Source of the DNA: Methanocorpusculum sp.
Lineage (GTDB): Archaea > Halobacteriota > Methanomicrobia > Methanomicrobiales > Methanocorpusculaceae
NCBI GenBank assembly: GCA_030539595.1
Contig: JAUNXW010000054.1
Coordinates: 1 to 9,857, forward strand
Length of the DNA: 9,857 nt
Direction: 5' to 3'
The number at the start of each line of letters is the position of its first letter. Position 1 is the stretch's first letter. The translations under genes and the position numbers were made by a program. The notes beneath the pieces were generated by a model. That model was not told the origin of the DNA, did not search any database, and saw only the letters and a program-made list of their open reading frames with translations. Of this stretch, positions 5,264 through 9,857 are shown in pieces.

Positions 5264-6250
5264 TTATATTAAATAACAGTCTCCGGCAATAACCCGCTCG
5301 ATATCTCCGTTATCTTTGTGAACCAGAAGAGCTCCGTGTTCATCAATATCCATAGCCTCCCCCTCGAAACTCTCGCGGATAGTTCTGATTCTCACCCTCC
5401 TGTTAAGAGTATGCGACAGACTCTTCCACTCCCTGAACAAAGCCTCAGTCTCACCTTTCAGAATCATATTGTATCTGCGTTCAAACTCCTTCAGGCACAC
5501 AGCGAAGAAATGAGCACGCTCAACATCATGACCGAGTTCGTCCGAAAGAGATGTTACCCTTTCCGCAATACTCGGCATAGACTTCTCAACATGAACATTC
5601 ACGTCAATTCCGACGCTCACAAGACAATATCTGATAATATCCTCATTTGCCGTAAGTTCAAGAGTAGTTCCCGCGACTTTTTTATCGCCGATGAAAACAT
5701 CGTTAGGCCACTGAACAAGAGCCGACAGACCGAACTCATGACGAATGGCTTTTGCAAGAGAAACCGAAGCGGCTGCCATTACCAAAAATGCCTGCTCGAC
5801 GGGAAGTTTCGGCATCAAAACTATGGTTGCCCAGATTCCTCCTTCGGGGCTCATCCATACGCGGTTCATTCTTCCCATGCCTCCAGTCTGGTGCTCGGCA
5901 ATCAGAACCGTTCCGGACTGAACTTCGCAGCCGACTTCGGTCATCATCTGGCGTGCGAGAGTGTTGGTTGACATCACCTGATCAAAATGGTGCATCTCCT
6001 GACCGATGGTTTTGGTCTCAAGAAATCTTTTGACTTCGTATGGAAGTAGAAGCCATGTTCTTTTGCGAAGAGTGTATCCTTCCTTTGGAGAAGCGTCAAT
6101 TACGTATCCTACTTCACGCAGGAGGTTTACGTATTTCCAGACGGTTGTTCTTGTGACACCGAGTTTTTCGCTCAATACGCTTGCGCTTACTGTTTTTCCG
6201 ATTCCCGCATCGTCAAGTATTCTAAGCAGGTCAAATATTGTGTGCGTCAT
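5264..6250 (-). CDS. birA: BirA bifunctional biotin-protein ligase and biotin repressor
   Basis: It activates biotin with ATP and transfers it to the lysine of carrier proteins, and as the biotinyl-AMP-bound dimer represses biotin genes. The 328 residues divide into an N-terminal winged helix (about 1-62; ASVLSEKLGVTRTTVWKYVNLLREVGY is the HTH, closed by the EGYTL wing), a catalytic domain (about 80-270), and a C-terminal SH3-like domain (about 275-328). Catalytic features are the biotinyl-AMP loop GMGRMNRVW (124-132, the GxGRxxRxW pattern of Gram-positive enzymes), WPND (201-204), and KKVAG with Lys211 at the position of the E. coli active-site lysine. The HTH makes it a Group II (regulatory) ligase, and the bioY operator nearby is its expected target. 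No Shine-Dalgarno is visible. A TATA box about 24 nt upstream suggests a leaderless mRNA. No biotin box is seen at its own promoter. Confidence 0.95.
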   Translation of the reverse strand: MTHTIFDLLRILDDAGIGKTVSASVLSEKLGVTRTTVWKYVNLLREVGYVIDASPKEGYTLRKRTWLLLPYEVKRFLETKTIGQEMHHFDQVMSTNTLARQMMTEVGCEVQSGTVLIAEHQTGGMGRMNRVWMSPEGGIWATIVLMPKLPVEQAFLVMAAASVSLAKAIRHEFGLSALVQWPNDVFIGDKKVAGTTLELTANEDIIRYCLVSVGIDVNVHVEKSMPSIAERVTSLSDELGHDVERAHFFAVCLKEFERRYNMILKGETEALFREWKSLSHTLNRRVRIRTIRESFEGEAMDIDEHGALLVHKDNGDIERVIAGDCYLI

Positions 6251-6268
6251 TTGAGTCTCTCTTATTTT

Positions 6269-6280
6269 TTAATATATACG
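6269..6280 (-). promoter_or_regulatory. birA TATA box, probable leaderless transcript
   Basis: On the minus strand CGTATATATTAA lies with its centre about 24 nt upstream of the birA ATG at 6250. This is the normal archaeal TATA-to-start distance, so transcription should begin at or next to the start codon. Confidence 0.55.
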
Positions 6281-6331
6281 GATATTTAGGTTCTGTCAAT
6301 AGATGAATATTTCGCAGATGGAATATACTGT

Positions 6332-6371
6332 GAGGCTGTCCAATCGTTATGTGAAACTGTTGGACAGCCTC
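6332..6371. repeat. 40-bp inverted repeat with IS-end-like arms
   Basis: GAGGCTGTCCAA (6332-6343) and TTGGACAGCCTC (6360-6371) are perfect 12-bp complementary arms around 16 nt. Read as element ends they face outward correctly, as if an insertion sequence beginning GAGGCTGTCC had collapsed to its two termini. A third copy lies at 5124-5135. No flanking target duplication is evident. It lies between the divergent birA and rpl15e promoters, so a regulatory or terminator hairpin is the alternative. Confidence 0.7.
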
Positions 6372-6398
6372 CCTAAGGCTAATAATTCCCCAACAATA

Positions 6399-6448
6399 TT
6401 TTATACAACCTCGACCCAATAATATAGAGTTTACAGTTATCAACTGTA
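6399..6448 (+). promoter_or_regulatory. rpl15e promoter and leader hairpin
   Basis: TTTTATAC at 6399-6406 is a TATA candidate predicting a transcript start near 6430 and a leader of about 75 nt. The leader opens with a perfect 7-bp palindrome (TACAGTT, ATC, AACTGTA at 6432-6448). A second TATA-like TATAAATTAA (6469-6478), framed by GCCG and CGGC, lies too close to the start to fit a transcript containing the Shine-Dalgarno. Confidence 0.4.
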
Positions 6449-6505
6449 TCCAACAGGAATGTAGCCGGTATAAATTAACGGCCGAACCTTGAGGTGAAAA
6501 ACAAA

Positions 6506-7090
6506 ATGTCAAAATCAATGTATGGATATGTCCGTGACGCGTGGAAGAAACCCGCAGACTCCGGCGTAAAGAAACTCCTTTGGGAGAGAATGCAGGCATG
6601 GAGACGCCAGGGCTCCGTAGTTCGTGTAGAACGCCCGACAAGAATCGATCGCGCACGTTCACTCGGCTACAAAGCAAAACAGGGTGTCATCATTGTCCGC
6701 TCTTCCGTCCACAGAGGAGGACGCAGAAAATCAAGATACATTCGCGGACGCAGAACAAACCGTATGGGTATGCGCAAAGCAACTCCGGGCAAGAACCTTC
6801 AGTCAATTGCTGAAGACCGTGCTCAGGACAGATACCCGAACATGGAAGTTCTGAACTCATACTGGGTCGGAGAAGACGGCAAGAAGAAATACTACGAAGT
6901 AATTCTCGTTGACCGCTCAAGCCCGTCAGTTCTTGCAGACAAGAACCTCGCATGGATTGCATCCTCAAAGGGACGTGTCTACCGCGGAAAGACCTCTGCA
7001 GGCAGAAAAGGACGCGGACTTCACAACCGCGGATTCGGTACCGAACAGTGCCGCCCGAGCATCCGCTCACACAAGAACCACGGCAAGTAA
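6506..7090 (+). CDS. rpl15e: 50S ribosomal protein L15e
   Basis: This is a large-subunit ribosomal protein found only in archaea and eukaryotes. The 194 residues match the family from end to end: MSKSMYGYVRDAWKKP at the N-terminus, the basic stretch HRGGRRKSRYIRGRRTNRMG in the middle, and RKGRGLHNRGFGTEQCRPS-type residues near the C-terminus. Very basic composition fits rRNA binding. I chose ATG at 6506 because GAGGTGA (6491-6497) lies 9 nt before it. A GTG at 6494 inside that Shine-Dalgarno would add four residues and is unlikely. It leads the cluster rpl15e, rnp3, rnp2, psmA, SBDS, an arrangement seen in euryarchaea. Confidence 0.97.
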   Translation: MSKSMYGYVRDAWKKPADSGVKKLLWERMQAWRRQGSVVRVERPTRIDRARSLGYKAKQGVIIVRSSVHRGGRRKSRYIRGRRTNRMGMRKATPGKNLQSIAEDRAQDRYPNMEVLNSYWVGEDGKKKYYEVILVDRSSPSVLADKNLAWIASSKGRVYRGKTSAGRKGRGLHNRGFGTEQCRPSIRSHKNHGK

Positions 7091-7113
7091 AACTGCCCAA
7101 CTTATTTTTTACT

Positions 7114-7746
7114 ATGATAACAGACGCATGTGTTTATGCGGATGAAAAATCCTCTACAACACTCCGCCGGTTTGCTTTAAACGCCGCTTCATGCAAATTT
7201 GAAAAAATTGTTGCTGTCGGCGCGGTCGAAGACCTGAAAGAATACGCAGGCGTGGAAATTATAAAAGGTGTTGTCATTAACGCAGCCGGAAAAGCATTTC
7301 TTGATGCAGTCAGAAAAACGCCGACGGGTTCGGTTGTTATGGTCTGCGCCGGAGAAAATTCATTCAACAGAACCGCGATAACGACAAAAGGCGTTCATCT
7401 GATTACGGGTGTTGTCGATGCCCCAAAAGGTGCATTCGACCACATTGTGTCAAAGATGGCGGCGGATAAAAATATCGGATTTGTGGTAGACATCTCAAAA
7501 ATAATCGACAGCCGCTCAAGACGCAGAGCTCTTACGCGCTACGCTGAAGTTCTGGCATTTTCAAGGAAATATAAATTCCCGCTTGTTATAGCAAGCGGAG
7601 CGGGCGAATGCCTTTACCAGAAAAGAGTGTATGAAATAGTTGAACTCTGTGCTCTCTTTGATATGACAAGAGCGGAAGTCTACAAAGCAATGTCGTCGCT
7701 TGATTCAATTCTGAATCCCAAAAAAGAGATTGAGGTGATTGAATGA
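7114..7746 (+). CDS. rnp3: RNase P protein component 3 (Rpp30 homologue)
   Basis: This protein subunit of archaeal RNase P partners with Pop5 (encoded next door) to activate the catalytic RNA that trims tRNA 5' leaders. The 210-residue product has the Rpp30 TIM-barrel pattern: MITDACVYA replaces the usual D-h-N/H first strand, followed by alternating strands (KIVAVGAV, GVHLITGVVDAP, IGFVVDISKII). The conserved SRSRRRALTRYAEVLAFSRKYKFPLVIASGA block covers about residues 129-160 and is the strongest signature, then the helix EIVELCALFDMTRAEVYKAMSSL. An upstream in-frame ATG at 6952 would run through rpl15e and is rejected. ATG at 7114 begins at the family start but lacks a Shine-Dalgarno; a T-rich tract precedes it. 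The end overlaps rnp2 as ATGA. Confidence 0.9.
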   Translation: MITDACVYADEKSSTTLRRFALNAASCKFEKIVAVGAVEDLKEYAGVEIIKGVVINAAGKAFLDAVRKTPTGSVVMVCAGENSFNRTAITTKGVHLITGVVDAPKGAFDHIVSKMAADKNIGFVVDISKIIDSRSRRRALTRYAEVLAFSRKYKFPLVIASGAGECLYQKRVYEIVELCALFDMTRAEVYKAMSSLDSILNPKKEIEVIE

Positions 7747-8147
7747 GACCGCTTCCGCCGACGCTTCGTGAGAAAAAAAGATACATCCTGATTAAGATTA
7801 CAGGATGTATCCCCGAGCAGAAGGATATTTACCGTTCGGTTTCCGAGTCGGTAACAAGTTTATTCGGTGACGCGGGCGCTGCAAAAATGCATCCGGCTGT
7901 TGTCTGGTCTGAAAAAGATTACGCGGTTGTCCGCTGCACACGAGGATTTGAAAAATCCGTTGCGGCGGCAGTATCCTGTATTACAAAATGCGGAGGAGTG
8001 CCCGTAAATTTCAGAACCATTAACACATCGGGAACAATCCGCGGCGTCAAAACAAAAATAGGAAACCCGGAACTCACCGGTAAAAAAGTTGATAACCTTT
8101 CAAACGAGAAGGGACATAGATATCTAACATCAGATGATATATTATAA
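7743..8147 (+). CDS. rnp2: RNase P protein component 2 (Pop5 homologue)
   Basis: Pop5 forms a heterotetramer with Rpp30 on the specificity/catalytic core of RNase P RNA. The 134-residue protein begins MRPLPPTLREKKRYILIKI, the typical Pop5 opening in which LREKKRYI is the first strand of an RRM-like fold. It continues with the acidic loop SVTSLFGDAGAAKMHPAVV, the strand YAVVRCTRG and helix EKSVAAAVSCITK, and ends the fold at VNFRTINTSGTIRGVK. The polar tail past residue 110 is probably disordered. The ATG overlaps the rnp3 stop by 4 nt, so translation is coupled, consistent with equal amounts of the two partners. The proteasome gene follows after 9 nt. Confidence 0.88.
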   Translation: MRPLPPTLREKKRYILIKITGCIPEQKDIYRSVSESVTSLFGDAGAAKMHPAVVWSEKDYAVVRCTRGFEKSVAAAVSCITKCGGVPVNFRTINTSGTIRGVKTKIGNPELTGKKVDNLSNEKGHRYLTSDDIL

Positions 8148-8156
8148 GGAGAAATA

Positions 8157-8975
8157 ATGCAGCCGCAGCAATATCAAATGGGCGGATACGATCGTACTAT
8201 TACGATGTTTTCGCCGGACGGACGTCTCTATCAGGTAGAATACGCCCGTGAAGCAGTTAAACGCGGAACAACGGCAGTCGGTATCAAATGCAGAACCGGT
8301 GTTGTTCTTCTCGTTGACAAGCGTGTCAGTTCACGCCTTTTAGAGCCGTCATCGATTGAGAAGATTTTCAAAATCGATGAGCATATCGGAGTTGCTTCCT
8401 CAGGACTTGTCGGAGACGCAAGGGCACTTGTCGACCGCGCAAGAGTTGAGGCGCAGATTAACAGAGTGAGCTACGGAGAACCCGTAGACGTTGAGACGCT
8501 CGCGAAAAAACTCTGCGACCATATGCAGACCTATACGCTTTTCGGCGGGGCAAGACCTTACGGAACAGCGCTGTTAATTGCAGGCGTTGAGAGTTCACCC
8601 GAAGGACAGCGTTATCATCTGTTTGAGACCGACCCGTCGGGAACACTCCTTGAGTATATGGCAACCGGTATCGGAATTGGCAGAGCCGCCGTTATGAAGC
8701 TCTTTGAAAAAGAGTATAAGGATTCTATTTCGGCAGAGGAGGCGGTTCTTCTCGGACTTAAGGCTCTCCACACTGCAACCGAGGGAAAGTTCGATATGAA
8801 TAATGTCGAAATCGGTATTGCGGGCGAATATTCAAAGAAGCGCAGTGTTAAGGCGGCTCAGGAGATGCCTGCTGCAGCTTTCAGAAAACTTACTTCGGAA
8901 GAGGTTAAAGCGGCGGTTGCCAAGTTCACAAAATCCGTTAAGGAACAGCCTGAGGCAGCCAAAGCAGCAGAGTGA
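8157..8975 (+). CDS. psmA: Proteasome subunit alpha
   Basis: This is the structural ring subunit of the archaeal 20S proteasome. It forms the outer heptameric rings, the gated entry pore and the docking surface for PAN-type ATPases. The alpha-family signature spans GYDRTITMFSPDGRLYQVEYAREAV at about residues 10-34, with the YDR gate triplet at 11-13. GTTAVGIK, GLVGDAR and GARPYGTALLIAGV follow as in other archaeal alpha subunits. At 272 residues it is some 20-30 longer than usual, due to an Ala/Lys/Glu-rich tail after about residue 245. The ATG at 8157 has AAGGAG at 8146-8151, overlapping the rnp2 stop. The beta subunit gene is not in the window. The linkage with RNase P and SBDS belongs to the archaeal exosome/proteasome supercluster. 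Confidence 0.97.
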   Translation: MQPQQYQMGGYDRTITMFSPDGRLYQVEYAREAVKRGTTAVGIKCRTGVVLLVDKRVSSRLLEPSSIEKIFKIDEHIGVASSGLVGDARALVDRARVEAQINRVSYGEPVDVETLAKKLCDHMQTYTLFGGARPYGTALLIAGVESSPEGQRYHLFETDPSGTLLEYMATGIGIGRAAVMKLFEKEYKDSISAEEAVLLGLKALHTATEGKFDMNNVEIGIAGEYSKKRSVKAAQEMPAAAFRKLTSEEVKAAVAKFTKSVKEQPEAAKAAE

Positions 8976-8982
8976 GGTTTAA

Positions 8983-9690
8983 ATGATTTCTCTTGACGAT
9001 GCGGTAACAGCCCGTCTTGAAACACACGGACTCAAATTTGAAGTATTGGTAGATCCAGAACTTGCCGACAGAATGCGTCACGGCGAGGAGGATTTAAATA
9101 TTGAAGATGCGGTCGCTGATTTACATATCTATGAGAACGCTTCGCACGGGGATAAATCTCCTGATGAGGATTTGCATAAGGTCTTTAAGACTACGCAGTT
9201 TGAGGAGATTGCGAAACAGATTATTCTCAAAGGCGAGATTCATTTAACAACCGAGCAGCGCAGACATTTGACCGAGGAAAAGAAGCGCCGTGTGATTAAT
9301 TACATTGCAAGAAACTCGGTTAATCCGCAGACGAAACTGCCGCATCCGGTTGCACGTATTGAGATTGCTCTGGAGAATGTGAGAGTGAATTTCGATCCGT
9401 TCAAGTCGGTTGATGAGCTTGTGAAAGAGACTGTTAAGGCGCTTCGTCCGATTCTTCCGATTAGTTTTGAGGAGAGAAGGATTGCTGTGAGATTTCCTAT
9501 GGATTTCGCGTCAAAGGCGTACGCTTCGATTTCCGGCGCGGCTTATGTTAAGATGGATAAAAACGAATGGCAGAACGACGGTTCGTGGATTTGTGTTGTG
9601 ACGATTCCTGCGGGTATGCAGGAAGAGTTCTTTAATCTGGCAAACGCTGCGGCAAAAGGCGACGCACAGATAAAGATATTGGATAACTAA
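8983..9690 (+). CDS. sdo1: Ribosome maturation factor SBDS (Sdo1 homologue)
   Basis: This is the archaeal orthologue of the Shwachman-Bodian-Diamond syndrome protein, thought to help release aIF6 from the large subunit late in ribosome assembly. The 235 residues contain the N-terminal FYSH domain (about 1-88, from MISLDDAVTARLETHGLKFEVLVDPELA to LHKVFKTTQFEEIAKQIILKGEIHLT), the helical domain II with TEEKKRRVINYIARNSVNPQTKLPHPVARIE (about 94-125), and the C-terminal ferredoxin-like domain (about 165-235). The start follows GAGGT overlapping the psmA stop, with 4 nt spacing, so it is in the same transcript. In many archaea exosome genes rrp4 and rrp41 follow; here the cluster ends and a convergent gene comes next. 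Confidence 0.96.
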   Translation: MISLDDAVTARLETHGLKFEVLVDPELADRMRHGEEDLNIEDAVADLHIYENASHGDKSPDEDLHKVFKTTQFEEIAKQIILKGEIHLTTEQRRHLTEEKKRRVINYIARNSVNPQTKLPHPVARIEIALENVRVNFDPFKSVDELVKETVKALRPILPISFEERRIAVRFPMDFASKAYASISGAAYVKMDKNEWQNDGSWICVVTIPAGMQEEFFNLANAAAKGDAQIKILDN

Positions 9691-9698
9691 GGTGACAT

Positions 9699-9752
9699 AA
9701 AACGCTTCGCGTTTTTTCGCGGTCAAGCCAATACCATTTATTTATTTTTTTT
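9699..9752 (+). terminator. Terminator of the rpl15e-SBDS cluster
   Basis: AAAACGC (9699-9705), a TTC loop and GCGTTTT (9709-9715) form a 7-bp hairpin running into further T residues 9 nt after the SBDS stop. A second strongly T-rich tract occupies 9736-9752. Both are consistent with archaeal transcription ending here. Confidence 0.6.
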
Positions 9753-9781
9753 AAATGACAAACACAAATTCTGTTGCTAAA

Positions 9782-9812
9782 TAAAAAAATAGCCGTGCGG
9801 GTTTTTTCCCGC
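9782..9812 (-). terminator. Hairpin terminator of the convergent right-edge gene
   Basis: The stem pairs 9797-9801 (GCGGG) with 9808-9812 (CCCGC) around six bases. On the minus strand it is followed by a T-rich run (9782-9789) and begins directly after the stop codon at 9813-9815. Confidence 0.6.
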
Positions 9813-9857
9813 TCAGCTTTTTTTGAGGTGCTTTTCTACTGTTTCAAGAATCAGTCT
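9813..9857 (-). CDS. 3' end of an unidentified convergent gene (partial)
   Basis: The frame enters from the right edge and reads RLILETVEKHLKKS then TGA at 9815-9813, immediately followed by a hairpin terminator. Fourteen lysine- and leucine-rich residues ending a probable amphipathic helix are too few to assign a family. Support comes from the stop-plus-terminator arrangement; another frame could be the real one. Confidence 0.45.
   Translation of the reverse strand, partial: RLILETVEKHLKKS

Noticed and set aside
5318..5971. 217-codon plus-strand frame opposite birA
   Set aside because: It is antisense to a birA with complete catalytic motifs; its translation shows no domain.
6251..6505. 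A tRNA or other RNA gene in the birA-rpl15e gap
   Set aside because: No cloverleaf or conserved tRNA boxes were found; the hairpins present are short and explained as repeats or leader structure.
6952..7113. Longer rnp3 starting inside rpl15e
   Set aside because: The extra 54 residues are an out-of-frame reading of rpl15e and not part of the Rpp30 fold.
1..9857. A new defence or multi-gene accessory system
   Set aside because: All complete genes belong to recognised families in sensible contexts. The only unexplained structure is the non-coding repeat region at 4720-5185 and its related end sequences.

Overview
The window comes from an archaeon, most likely a methanogen-type euryarchaeon of or near the Methanomicrobiales. 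The order and genus are inference; the domain is secure. The right half carries archaeal information-processing genes in a known order: ribosomal protein L15e, RNase P proteins Rpp30 and Pop5, proteasome alpha subunit and SBDS. Promoters look like archaeal TATA boxes, and several genes have Shine-Dalgarno motifs of the GAGGTG/AAGGAG type.

Left part (1-2415). A truncated RclA-like flavin disulfide reductase reads leftward off the edge. Diverging from it are a class I SAM methyltransferase and a 12-helix MFS exporter that look co-transcribed. The methyltransferase has no ATG, GTG or TTG in frame in front of its SAM-binding motif. The best-placed initiation site is an ACG behind a good Shine-Dalgarno sequence.

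Middle (2401-6250, minus strand). This is a compact biotin locus. bioY, ecfA1, ecfA2 and ecfT overlap end to start and encode a complete four-component ECF biotin importer. Upstream of them lies birA, a biotin-protein ligase with an N-terminal winged-helix domain. A near-textbook BirA operator (ATTGTTAAC, 17 nt, GTTAACAAT) covers the predicted transcription start and the ATG of bioY. Biotin supply, biotin attachment and repression can therefore be read as one circuit.

Between birA and bioY is about 600 bp without a credible gene. It holds a 283-bp long inverted repeat built from CACGAAA-type units, flanked by a 50-bp direct repeat (46/50 identical). One repeat copy abuts a 12-bp sequence, TTGGACAGCCTC, which recurs as a perfect inverted pair upstream of birA. 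This is the least explained part of the window and looks like non-coding mobile or decayed-element DNA.

Right part (6506-9857). rpl15e, rnp3, rnp2, psmA and the SBDS gene run on the plus strand with short gaps or overlaps, ending in hairpin and T-rich terminator signals. A convergent gene enters from the right edge; only its last 14 codons are visible, followed by its own hairpin terminator. No RNA gene, CRISPR array, complete insertion sequence or novel multi-gene system was found.
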